This document shows, piece by piece, positions 1-7,003 of a stretch of DNA of 50,694 nt; the stretch's first letter is position 1, and each line of letters opens with the position of its first letter. This stretch comes from Polyangia bacterium. GTDB taxonomy: Bacteria > Myxococcota_A > Polyangia > Polyangiales > Polyangiaceae. The stretch lies in assembly GCA_030426145.1 (NCBI GenBank), contig JAUHZF010000018.1, positions 1-50,694 on the forward strand, given 5' to 3'. A program made the translations under genes and the position numbers. A model generated the notes under the pieces. The model did no database searches and was not told the origin of the DNA. It worked only from the letters and a program-made list of their open reading frames with translations.

Positions 1-534
1 GGCGGCGGGCATGCACCAGGCGCATGACCTTGCGCCCCCGCAACGCCCCCGGAGCCTCCCATTCGCCAACGAACCGCCGCAAAGCGATCGACGATCGCTT
101 TGTAGGCCTCTGCGTAGATGGTGAACCACACAAAGCGATCGATGATCGCTTTGCACCCAACTCCGCGGAGTTCAGGTCGAGGCGGCGGGCATGAACCAGG
201 CGCATGACCTTGCGCCCCCGCACGCCCCCGGAGCCTCCCATTCGCCAACGAACCGCCGCAAGGCGATCGACGATCGCTTTGTGGGCCTCTGCGTAGACGG
301 TGAACCCCACGAAGCGATCGATGGTCGCCTTGTACGCAACTCCGCAGAGTTCAGGTCGAGGCGGTAGGCTCGGACCAGGCGCATGACCTTGCGCCCCCCA
401 CGCCCCGCGCGCCTCCCCGACAACGAATCGCCGCAAAGCGATCGACGATCGCTTTGTAGGCCTCTGCGTAGACGGTGAACCCCACAAGGCGATCGATGAT
501 CGCCTTGTACGCAACTCCGCAGAGTTCAGGTCGA
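1..534. repeat. Three tandem ~178-bp units, each with four dyads
   Basis: Copies lie at 1-180, 181-359 and 360-534 and may continue left of the window. Unit lengths (180, 179, 175) are not multiples of three and no convincing frame crosses them, so the array is noncoding. Each unit holds four dyads. In copy 1 these are GGCGCA/TGCGCC (19-36), a 10-bp-arm palindrome AAAGCGATCG/CGATCGCTTT (81-101), CAAAGCGATC/GATCGCTTTG (131-153) and AACTCCGCGGAGTT (159-172). Arms partly covary: the third dyad's A-T pair in copy 1 is G-C in copy 3 (AAGGCGATC/GATCGCCTT, 486-506). Bases 535-639 show only a six-base start of another unit and then nothing recognisable. Function unknown. Confidence 0.9.
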
Positions 535-639
535 GGCGGTCACGCGCGACATTCCTGCCGAGCGATATCTGAATGGGAGGCCGAGACCATCCCGGTCCGG
601 GAAAGGTGTCGCCGCTGCGCTCCGTACTCCTAGCTGAGT

Positions 640-1065
640 ATGTTGTCTCGCCCTGAGGTGTTCGGGTCCGTGTCGCGGCCGCGGGCGACGTTCTTCTTCA
701 CCTCGACCCTGTTGTGCTGGGCGGCGCTCATTCTTCTCCCGACGTCGTACGTGGGACCCGTGCTCGAGCGACGTGGCGAGCGTTGCGGAAGCACCGTCAT
801 GCTGTGCGTCAACGTTCGCCTGGTCGAGAGAGGCGCTTGGGTTCACGAGACGTTTTTTGCTGCGGACACCCTGGTGGTCGAGGAAGTCCAACGCGTCGTT
901 CGGGCCGAGGGCTCGCCGCGTGTGCGGGTGGAGCTGTGGGCGGAGCCCTCCGTGTCTGCGGTGCGTCTCACCGCGCTCCTGGAGCGATTCCAGATGGCTG
1001 GCGTGAGCCAGGTCGGCTTCGTCACGGAAGAGCGTGGCCTTCTCGAGTGGTACCTCTGGCCCTGA
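640..1065 (+). CDS. ExbD/TolR-like single-pass membrane protein
   Basis: A 141-residue protein with one membrane span at about residues 17-38, then a periplasmic domain ending in AVRLTALLERFQMAGVSQVG, which resembles the C-terminal helix-strand of ExbD/TolR/biopolymer-transport proteins. The Asp that ExbD and TolR carry in the membrane span for proton coupling is not visible here, and no ExbB/TolQ partner is adjacent. It may be a stand-alone or degenerate member rather than part of an active motor. No clear Shine-Dalgarno site precedes the ATG. The 3' end lies 46 nt before the DUF1152 gene. The family call is by eye and moderate. Confidence 0.5.
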   Translation: MLSRPEVFGSVSRPRATFFFTSTLLCWAALILLPTSYVGPVLERRGERCGSTVMLCVNVRLVERGAWVHETFFAADTLVVEEVQRVVRAEGSPRVRVELWAEPSVSAVRLTALLERFQMAGVSQVGFVTEERGLLEWYLWP

Positions 1066-1098
1066 CGACGGAGACGAGAGGGCTGGGTCGGCCGACGC

Positions 1099-1111
1099 TA
1101 TACTTCCGCCG
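1099..1111 (+). promoter_or_regulatory. -10-like TATACT, 7 nt before a GTG start
   Basis: TATACT (1099-1104) lies 7 nt before GTG 1112, with no Shine-Dalgarno sequence between them. Transcription would then start at or next to the start codon, giving a leaderless mRNA. No good -35 is visible. This supports 1112 over the upstream in-frame ATG at 1034, which would overlap the preceding gene. Confidence 0.45.
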
Positions 1112-2068
1112 GTGAAGACGATGACGGAGGTCCCGCTGTTTCGCGAGCTGCGCGAGGCGAAGCGGGTGCTGGTCGCCGGATGTGGGGGTGGCTTCGACAT
1201 CTACTCGGGCGTGCCGATCGCGTTGGCGCTGCGTGCCCTGGGGAAAGAGGTCGTGCTCGCGAACCTCACCTTCGCCATGCCCAAGGAGGCCGACGGAGCG
1301 GAGGTACTCGACGACGTTCTCACCCGCATCGATGCGACCATGGGGAACCCGCTCGAGTACTTCCCCGAGTGGTACCTCTCGTGCTGGCTTCGTCTGCGAG
1401 GGTTGCCGGACGACGTGTACTGCTTCGAGCGCACCGGGGTGCAGCCATTGCGACAGGCCTACCAGCGACTGGTGGACCATGCGCGCGTCGACGCCGTCGT
1501 CATCGTGGACGGTGGAACCGATAGTCTGATGCGAGGCGACGAGGCCGGCCTCGGTACGCCGCACGAAGACATCGCGACCCTGCTCGCCGTGGAGGAGCTC
1601 GACCTTCCTCGTTACCTCGTGTGTCTCGGCTTCGGGGTGGATGCCTTCCACGGGGTGTGTCACGCGCACTTCCTCGAGAACACGGCCGCCCTGGCCCGCG
1701 CAGGCGCCTTTCTCGGCACCTTCTCACTCCTGGCCGAGCAAGAGGAAGGCAAGGCCTACCTCGAGCTCGTCGACTTCGCGACCCGGCAAGAACCCGAACG
1801 ACCCAGCATCGTGAATACATCGATCGCCGCCGCCGTTCGAGGTCACTTCGGGGATCACCATTCCACCGCGCGTACGGAGGGCAGCGAGCTGTTCATCAAC
1901 CCGTTGATGGGGATCTACTGGGCCTACGAAGCGAGCGCGGTGATCGAACGTATCCTCTACAAGGATGTCGTGCGGCCCACGGAGACATTTCGACAGCTGT
2001 TGCTCCTGATGGAGGGCGTACAGAAGACCTACGCCGGGAAGCGGTCGCGCGCGTCGATTCCGGTTTGA
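1112..2068 (+). CDS. DUF1152 domain protein
   Basis: A 318-residue cytosolic protein matching the DUF1152 family over its whole length. It starts with VLVAGCGGGFDIYSGVPIAL, a glycine-rich nucleotide-binding-like loop, followed by VDAVVIVDGGTDSLMRGDE and LGTPHEDIATLLA. The biochemical role of the family is not established. The phosphatase gene follows after 3 nt, so the two are almost certainly cotranscribed. The start was chosen from a -10-like element just upstream; ATG 1121 is an alternative. Confidence 0.8.
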   Translation: MKTMTEVPLFRELREAKRVLVAGCGGGFDIYSGVPIALALRALGKEVVLANLTFAMPKEADGAEVLDDVLTRIDATMGNPLEYFPEWYLSCWLRLRGLPDDVYCFERTGVQPLRQAYQRLVDHARVDAVVIVDGGTDSLMRGDEAGLGTPHEDIATLLAVEELDLPRYLVCLGFGVDAFHGVCHAHFLENTAALARAGAFLGTFSLLAEQEEGKAYLELVDFATRQEPERPSIVNTSIAAAVRGHFGDHHSTARTEGSELFINPLMGIYWAYEASAVIERILYKDVVRPTETFRQLLLLMEGVQKTYAGKRSRASIPV

Positions 2069-2071
2069 ACC

Positions 2072-2743
2072 ATGCCGAAGTGGGTCGACAGAATCTTCAC
2101 CCGGTTGGGCTTGGACCTCGACTTCTCGATCGACATCGGGCGGGCTCCCTTCAACCAGATCACCGAGGACCTATTCCTCGGTGCGCGGCCTGAGCCCGAG
2201 ACCATCCCCGCGCTCGTGGAAGCGGGGGTGACGCAGGTCGTGAGCTGCTTGGTGGAGGCGGATCGCCCCAAGGTCGATCATTTGGCCGAGACCTTCGAGC
2301 CGCTCTTCATCCCCGTGCGGGATGGCATGCACGAGGACATCGCGTCTCACTTTCCCACCGTGTTCGACTTCGCGCGCTCGGGGGAGAAGGTGTTCGTGCA
2401 CTGTGAGGCCGGCGTGAGTCGCTCGGCGACGCTGGTGACGGCCCTTCTGATGCATCGTGAGCGCAGGCCGTTCTACGAGACCTACTGCGACGTGCGGGCC
2501 CGGCGGGGGGAGGCGCTGATGAACATCGGATTCGCCTCTCAGCTCCAGCGCTTCGAGCTCGAGATGCTACCTGATGCGCGACGTCCCTCCTCCTTGGCGA
2601 GGTATCTACGCGAGGTGTGCATGGCACCAGTGGAGGTGGAGACGTTGCAGGAAGCACTGGAGCGCCACGACTACGATGCGGTCGCGGCCATCGGATCCAT
2701 CTTCGGTGAGATCCCGCGCGTGATTCAGGGCGTGCGGGTCTGA
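2072..2743 (+). CDS. Dual-specificity protein phosphatase
   Basis: This 223-residue protein carries the cysteine-phosphatase signature VHCEAGVSRSA. Cys111 is the nucleophile and Arg117 the phosphate-binding arginine, and Asp84 in PVRDGMHED fits the general acid. The upstream QITEDLFLGARPEPE segment is typical of the eukaryote-like DUSP fold. It should hydrolyse phosphate from Tyr and/or Ser/Thr; the substrate is unknown. About 60 C-terminal residues beyond the catalytic domain are unrecognised. It is coupled to the DUF1152 gene by a 3-nt gap, which suggests a shared pathway. Confidence 0.85.
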   Translation: MPKWVDRIFTRLGLDLDFSIDIGRAPFNQITEDLFLGARPEPETIPALVEAGVTQVVSCLVEADRPKVDHLAETFEPLFIPVRDGMHEDIASHFPTVFDFARSGEKVFVHCEAGVSRSATLVTALLMHRERRPFYETYCDVRARRGEALMNIGFASQLQRFELEMLPDARRPSSLARYLREVCMAPVEVETLQEALERHDYDAVAAIGSIFGEIPRVIQGVRV

Positions 2744-2748
2744 GGTGC

Positions 2749-2788
2749 TTGTTGCATGCGCGCCCCGGTGGCTAGGCTCTTGCGCATG
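2749..2788 (+). promoter_or_regulatory. Promoter and orphan ATG cut off by a group II intron
   Basis: TTGTTG (2749-2754), an 18-nt gap, TAGGCT (2773-2778), a 7-nt gap and ATG (2786-2788) form a good sigma-70-type leaderless start. The intron 5' end GTGCGCC begins at the very next base (2789). This probably was, or still is after splicing, the promoter of the YdeI-like gene now at 4855. Confidence 0.5.
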
Positions 2789-3373
2789 GTGCGCCGTGAC
2801 GGCGAAGCGAAGCGTCCTTCCTCGGAGGGGCGAGGTGCGTCGCCAGGCTGCACATCTCCAGCGGGTGAGAGTCCCGTCCCGGTAAGCGCCGGAGCGCCGG
2901 GTAGCAGGTCCCAGGCATCGGGTGAGAGCCCGTTGTCCCGAGCGGGACGTCAAGAGCCCGTGAGGCGGCGGAAGCCGTGCAGCGGGGAGCAAGCACGCGG
3001 GCCGCAACATGAAGTGAAGCCTGCAGCCTCGACAGAGAAACAATCTGGGAGCCGAGCCGCTCATGTCACGGCGAAGGCGACACCGTCCCCTCCAGAACCG
3101 GAGCGAGGGGGAGGTCCCGGCGGGGTATGGGGCGCAGCACGTGTGCAAGGAGATGTGCGGAACACGGGAGGCCCGTCTCAGCTGCCGTCGTCGCGGCAAG
3201 GTGGCTCGTATAAGGCGAAGCCGAAATCGAGCGCTGCTGAGCGGGAATCCGAGGGGATCGTAGTACCGGACGGGGAGGTTTCGGCCTCGTCGACGAACGT
3301 CGTGAAGAATAACGCGACGGGAGGGAAGGGTCCCTACGGTGGTCATGTCGAGGGAAGAGGCACGAGCGAGGGC
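2789..3373 (+). ncRNA. Group II ribozyme, 5' part (domains I to IV start)
   Basis: This stretch has no gene of its own but should fold as domains I-III and the beginning of domain IV, with the maturase gene sitting in the domain IV loop. The 5' GTGCGCC fits the catalytic 5' splice-site consensus. I could not assign EBS1/EBS2 by eye, so exon recognition is unverified. The maturase reading frame stays open upstream through the whole region (from 2756), but typical maturases start near the end of it. Confidence 0.7.
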
Positions 3374-4732
3374 ATGGCCGGCAAGACCGGACCCAACTCC
3401 CCCCGCCGCCGTAGTGCGGAGGTCAAAGTTCGCTACCTCCAACGTCGACTGTGGGCTGCAGCCAAGCGTTCTCCAACCCGCCGCTTTCACGCCCTATACG
3501 ACCGCATCCACCGGAGTGACGTCCTGTGGGAGGCATGGAGGCGAGTACGCAAGAACCGTGGCTCGGCTGGGCTCGATGCTCAGACGGTCGCGGATGTGGA
3601 GGAGTACGGTGTCGAGCGCTTCCTCGAAGAGCTCGGTACAGTGCTTCGCGCAGGTGAGTACCGACCGCAGGCGGTGATGCGTCGGTACATCCCCAAGTCC
3701 GATGGAAAGAAGCGGCCTCTGGGCATCCCAACGGTGAAGGACCGGGTGGTGCAGATGGCGGCGAAGCTGATGCTGGAACCGATCTTCGAGGCGGATTTTC
3801 TGCCTTGTTCGTTTGGCTTCCGGCCAAAGCGGAGCGCGACGATGGCGTTGGAGGTCCTTCGCAAGGAGGCCTACCAGAAGCATCACGTGCTCGACGCCGA
3901 CATCCGGGATTACTTCGGGAGTATCGACCACGACAAGCTGATGAAGCTGGTCGGGAAGCGAGTCTCCGACCGACGGGTGCTGAAGCTGTTGCGGCAGTGG
4001 CTCCAAGCAGGAGTGATGGAAGGCGGGGTGGTGTCCAAGACCGTCGCGGGCACGCCACAGGGCGGGGTCATTTCCCCGCTTCTGTCGAACATCTACCTGC
4101 ACGTGCTCGACCTCTTGTGGACGCGGCACAGCGCTCCTTTGGGAACGCTGGTCCGCTACGCGGACGACTTCGTCATCATCTGCCGGACGAAGCGCGAGTG
4201 CATCGAGGCCGAGAAGCGCATCCGGGTCATCCTCGCGCGACTTGGTCTGGAGCTACACCCGGAGAAGACGAGGCGAGTCGAGCTCTACGACGGAAAAGAG
4301 AGCTTCGACTTCCTCGGCTGTCGTCTGCGGAAGCGGATGAGTGGCAAGCTGTGGGAGCAGAAGCGCAAGCGCGTTTACTTCCTCCTCCGCGAACCCTCGC
4401 CGCGATCCATGAAGCGGATCCGACAGCGCGTGAAGGGCATCGCCCGCAAGAGTCGATGCCACGATGACATCCGAGATGTGATCGATGACCTCAACCCGGT
4501 CCTCCGGGGATGGTCGAACTACTTCCGCACCGGGAACGCTGCTCATCGCTTCAACCAACTCGACGCGTACGTCTGGCGTCAGCTGAAAACCCTCCGCGTG
4601 AAGCGGAAAGGTCGAAATCTGAAGGCAGGCGAGGCCGCCGGTTGGTCACGCGAGTACTTCGAGGAACTGGGGCTCATACGCCTGAGGGGAAGGGTGAAAT
4701 ACCCGGCACGGCCCTTCTGGAGAAACGCGTAA
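3374..4732 (+). CDS. ltrA: Group II intron reverse transcriptase/maturase
   Basis: A 452-residue intron-encoded protein. It has the RT core (ADFLPCSFGFRPKRS, AGTPQGGVISPLLSNIYL and the catalytic YADD box at residues 262-265) followed by the maturase X domain with the conserved LRGWSNYFR motif. The chain ends in GRVKYPARPFWRNA with no HNH endonuclease. It helps the intron RNA fold and splice and copies it at new target sites. ATG 3374 was chosen because the protein then begins MAGKTGPNSPRR, the usual start for this subgroup; an in-frame extension to 2756 would translate ribozyme sequence. Key catalytic residues are intact. Confidence 0.93.
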   Translation: MAGKTGPNSPRRRSAEVKVRYLQRRLWAAAKRSPTRRFHALYDRIHRSDVLWEAWRRVRKNRGSAGLDAQTVADVEEYGVERFLEELGTVLRAGEYRPQAVMRRYIPKSDGKKRPLGIPTVKDRVVQMAAKLMLEPIFEADFLPCSFGFRPKRSATMALEVLRKEAYQKHHVLDADIRDYFGSIDHDKLMKLVGKRVSDRRVLKLLRQWLQAGVMEGGVVSKTVAGTPQGGVISPLLSNIYLHVLDLLWTRHSAPLGTLVRYADDFVIICRTKRECIEAEKRIRVILARLGLELHPEKTRRVELYDGKESFDFLGCRLRKRMSGKLWEQKRKRVYFLLREPSPRSMKRIRQRVKGIARKSRCHDDIRDVIDDLNPVLRGWSNYFRTGNAAHRFNQLDAYVWRQLKTLRVKRKGRNLKAGEAAGWSREYFEELGLIRLRGRVKYPARPFWRNA

Positions 4733-4757
4733 TGCAGCAGCCCAAGAGACCACCGGT

Positions 4758-4790
4758 AAGCCGTGTGCGGGAAATCCGCATGCACGGTTT
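4758..4790 (+). ncRNA. Group II intron domain V
   Basis: The hairpin pairs CCGTG with CACGG and TGCGG with CCGCA, leaves a two-nucleotide TG bulge on the 3' side and has a GAAAT loop. The AGC catalytic triad is present in the 5' strand (AAGCCGTG). These are the hallmarks of the domain V active site and indicate an intact ribozyme. Confidence 0.85.
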
Positions 4791-4842
4791 GAACGGGGGT
4801 TTTGCTCAAACTGACGCGGGGACCAACTCCGCATGGAGAAAG

Positions 4843-4854
4843 TAGAATCTACCA
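4843..4854 (+). promoter_or_regulatory. -10-like TAGAAT, 6 nt before ATG 4855
   Basis: TAGAAT (4843-4848) lies 6 nt before the start of the YdeI-like gene and overlaps the dyad GTAGA-A-TCTAC (4842-4852). It may replace the promoter separated by the intron, or simply be the intron 3' end. No Shine-Dalgarno site is present. Confidence 0.3.
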
Positions 4855-5427
4855 ATGAACCCCGAGCTCGACGGCTACTTCAAGCGGGCGAAGCAGTGGC
4901 GGGCCGAGCTGGCTCTGCTTCGCGAGGTGCTCGCCGACTGTGAGCTGACCGAGGAGCGAAAGTGGGGCAAACCCTGCTACGCGCACGACGGAAAGAACAT
5001 CGCCATCATCCAGCCCATGAAGGGGCATCTGTGCCTGATGTTCTTTCAGGGATCCGCGATGAAGGATCCGGCGGGGCTGCTCGCGTTTCCCGGTCCGAAC
5101 TCCAGGGTGGGAAAGCGGTTCGAGTTCACCAGCCTCGAGCACCTCGAAGGCCTACAGGCCGTGGTGAAGGACTACGTGGTCGAGGCCATCGCGCTCGCGA
5201 AGTCTGGCAAGAAGCTCGCATCGAAGCCCGAGCTCGAGCTGGTGGAAGAGCTGCGCGAGCGCCTCGACGCCGACCCCGACCTCAAGGCTGCGTTCGAGGC
5301 GCTGACACCCGGTCGGCAGCGCGCCTATCACCTGCACGTGTCGGGTGCGAAGCAGGCGGCCACGCGTCACAAGCGCATCGACAAGCACGCGCCACGCATC
5401 CTCGCCGGCAAGGGCCTTCGCGACTGA
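4855..5427 (+). CDS. YdeI/OmpD-associated, DUF1801-fold protein
   Basis: A 190-residue cytosolic protein. The N-terminal DUF1801 part has the familiar MNP start, then EERKWGKPCYAHDGKNIAII and GHLCLMFFQGSAMKDP. The C-terminal part ALTPGRQRAYHLHVSGAKQA has the helix of the bacteriocin-protection YdeI/OmpD-associated family. The family resembles iron-chaperone/frataxin-like folds, but its biochemical role is unsettled. The gene sits immediately 3' of the group II intron; its native promoter is probably the TTGTTG/TAGGCT element at 2749-2788, more than 2 kb away in the DNA but adjacent in spliced RNA. It is convergent with the next gene, 8 nt away. Confidence 0.82.
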   Translation: MNPELDGYFKRAKQWRAELALLREVLADCELTEERKWGKPCYAHDGKNIAIIQPMKGHLCLMFFQGSAMKDPAGLLAFPGPNSRVGKRFEFTSLEHLEGLQAVVKDYVVEAIALAKSGKKLASKPELELVEELRERLDADPDLKAAFEALTPGRQRAYHLHVSGAKQAATRHKRIDKHAPRILAGKGLRD

Positions 5428-5435
5428 CGCGCCCG

Positions 5436-5732
5436 TCAGAAGGCGAGCGCGTCGCAGTCGTCAGGGCATGACGCCGTTGCGCAGTCGAGCACGGGCGTGG
5501 CGAGCATGACCCCGTTCGGATTGTCGGACACGCAGGCCCCCGTGCAGTCGTCGCCGGTGCAACCTTGCACGCAGGAGAGAAGGGCCGCGCAATCGTCGTC
5601 GGCGCTGCAGGCACCGATCTCGGCCCCGCAGGTGGTTTGGGCGCAGGCGAAGCAGATGTCGGTTTCGGAGGCGAGGTCCTGCTCGGGCAGTACGCAGCCC
5701 GCCAACACCAGACACAAGAGCGCCGCCCGCAT
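5436..5732 (-). CDS. Small Cys-rich lipoprotein
   Basis: A 98-residue precursor with signal MRAALLCLVLAGC (lipobox LAGC, lipidated Cys13) and a mature part with 12 further Cys, many spaced like small disulfide knots (ICFACAQTTC, CSADDDCAALLSC). Such Cys-rich lipoproteins are frequent in myxobacteria and are mostly uncharacterised. The start codon overlaps the stop of the upstream membrane-protein gene by one base (TGATG), so the two are translated together. Function unknown. Confidence 0.7.
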   Translation of the reverse strand: MRAALLCLVLAGCVLPEQDLASETDICFACAQTTCGAEIGACSADDDCAALLSCVQGCTGDDCTGACVSDNPNGVMLATPVLDCATASCPDDCDALAF

Positions 5733-6136
5733 CAGAAGTGCCCCTTGAGGCCGAGCTGACCCGGACCCACGAACAGCTCCGCACGAGGTTCGTCGACCTC
5801 TGCGTCTTCGTTGGCGAAGACGACGAATGGGATCCCGATGCCGGCGACGAGGATCCCACCCACGGTGAGGATCCCCGAGGGTATGCGGAGGTCGTTGAAG
5901 GCCTCGGCATCGTCGTGCTGGTCGGGCGGGCAGAGGTCGTTCTCGCAGCTCAGGCTCTCGTAGCGGGCGAGTGCGATGACCCCGAGGATGGCCCCCGTGA
6001 CGGTGGCGGCGCTTCCGACGCCGATGGCGGTCCAGCCGAAGATCAGACGCGGGTCGGTGTCGTCCGGTTCTGGGGGCGGCGGAGGAGGCGCCGCGGCTTG
6101 GGCGAGGAGGAAGGCGGCAGCGGCCAGCGCGGACAT
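5732..6136 (-). CDS. Membrane protein with Pro-rich N-terminus
   Basis: A 134-residue protein starting MSALAAAAFLLAQAAA, a signal peptide, followed by a Pro-rich stretch and two hydrophobic spans (about 36-57 and 90-108) separated by a loop with two Cys (CENDLCPPD). ATG 6136 was preferred over an upstream in-frame codon because a -10-like TAGGTT lies 7 nt before it and because a clean signal peptide results. The family is not recognised. It forms a two-gene unit with the Cys-rich lipoprotein. Confidence 0.6.
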   Translation of the reverse strand: MSALAAAAFLLAQAAAPPPPPPEPDDTDPRLIFGWTAIGVGSAATVTGAILGVIALARYESLSCENDLCPPDQHDDAEAFNDLRIPSGILTVGGILVAGIGIPFVVFANEDAEVDEPRAELFVGPGQLGLKGHF

Positions 6137-6149
6137 CCCGGGGAACCTA
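6137..6149 (-). promoter_or_regulatory. -10-like TAGGTT, 7 nt before ATG
   Basis: On the minus strand TAGGTT (6149-6144) is followed by CCCCGGG and then ATG 6136. There is no Shine-Dalgarno site, so the element predicts a leaderless transcript for the membrane-protein/lipoprotein pair. Confidence 0.4.
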
Positions 6150-6174
6150 GCCTCACGACCGGGGCGGAGCAATT

Positions 6175-6903
6175 TCAGCCGACGGCATCGTCGGGCTGCT
6201 CGAGCAAAAAGAGGGGGTCGCGGAGCTGAACCTCGAGGTCGAGCTCGCGGAGGAGCTGCACCAGCACGGTCGGGAAGGGGAGCTGCTCCACCGGTAGCGA
6301 CGCGATACGGCCCGTGTGCCCTTCGAGGCGGAGGACGTGACCGGCGGCCTCGATGGTGTCGACGGCGCCCCAGGGGATGTCGCGGCCACGCAGCTCGAAA
6401 CCCTCCCGATGGATGACCAGCGGTCCGAAGTAGAGCCGCGCCCCGTCGCGCAACGCTTCACTCGCATCGGCGAGCACGGGTCTCACACATGCGCGCTCGA
6501 TGGCCGTGTGCAGGGCCTCGACCGCAGGTTCGACGAAGGGCACGGGGAGCCGCGACTGAGCTTCGTCGATCAATACCAACGTGTAGGGGAGCCATGGGCG
6601 TTCCGGATGTCGGTACACCGTGCGCACGTCGTCGAAGCGCATGCGGTAGCTCGGCTCCCAATAGGTAGACACCTCGACCCCGTCTTCGAAGAGGCGCATG
6701 CGGCGAGGTCGGGTCAGGACGGCGATGAGCCAGGTGACGGGGGCGAGGCCGAGAACCAGCAGGCCAAGCCAGCCAACGGCATAGGTCACACCGGAACCAA
6801 TGAGCAGTATCAGCGCGAAGAGCCCTCTTGCCGCGGGCCCGGGCCGCGGGCTGATTTCGATCGAAGGCGCTTCTTCGATCGCGGCTTCTTGCGCCTCAGG
6901 CAC
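6175..6903 (-). CDS. Two-TM protein with PH-like cytoplasmic domain
   Basis: A 242-residue protein with a short acidic N-terminus, two closely spaced membrane spans (about residues 25-62) and a cytosolic remainder beginning RRMRLFEDGVEV. That segment and the later YFGPLVIHREGFELRG segment look like two halves of PH-like domains as in DUF6585-type proteins; this is a tentative family match. The GTG start at 6903 has AAGGA seven bases upstream. The gene is divergent from an ArsR-type regulator 100 bp away, which may control it. Confidence 0.6.
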   Translation of the reverse strand: MPEAQEAAIEEAPSIEISPRPGPAARGLFALILLIGSGVTYAVGWLGLLVLGLAPVTWLIAVLTRPRRMRLFEDGVEVSTYWEPSYRMRFDDVRTVYRHPERPWLPYTLVLIDEAQSRLPVPFVEPAVEALHTAIERACVRPVLADASEALRDGARLYFGPLVIHREGFELRGRDIPWGAVDTIEAAGHVLRLEGHTGRIASLPVEQLPFPTVLVQLLRELDLEVQLRDPLFLLEQPDDAVG

Positions 6904-6982
6904 CTGGTTTTCCTTGTATCACCTCGCAGCCTCGAGACCAGGTCAGGGGGATCTGGTTGACGATCGGGAGGCTGGGGTTACT

Positions 6983-6996
6983 TAACGTTAGGGAGG
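6983..6996 (+). promoter_or_regulatory. TAACGTTA dyad and SD site of the arsR-type gene
   Basis: The perfect 8-bp palindrome TAACGTTA (6983-6990) abuts AGGGAGG (6990-6996), a strong Shine-Dalgarno site 7 nt before GTG 7004. Its position in the divergent intergenic region suits an operator for the adjacent HTH regulator. Binding is an inference. Confidence 0.4.
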
Positions 6997-7003
6997 CATT
7001 TGC

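Larger units (their letters stand above)
2789..4852 (+). mobile_element. Group II intron with internal RT/maturase gene
   Basis: The left end GTGCGCC matches the GUGYG 5' consensus. The right part holds a typical domain V at about 4758-4790. Between them lie about 585 nt of ribozyme sequence and the maturase gene. The 3' end is uncertain: ends in AC occur at 4815 (CTGAC) and 4852 (ATCTAC); 4852 is used here. A domain VI candidate must lie between 4791 and the end, where a GCGGGG/CTCCGC hairpin sits at 4816-4832. The encoded protein lacks an HNH endonuclease, so mobility would rely on replication-fork or single-strand priming. It is inserted between a promoter/ATG and a YdeI-like gene. Confidence 0.85.

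Noticed and set aside
1..534. CRISPR array
   Set aside because: Units are ~178 bp and similar along their full length; there are no short repeats with unique spacers and no cas genes.
1034..1111. Upstream in-frame start for the DUF1152 protein
   Set aside because: It would overlap the preceding gene by 32 bp and give a low-complexity leader; the -10-like element favours GTG 1112.
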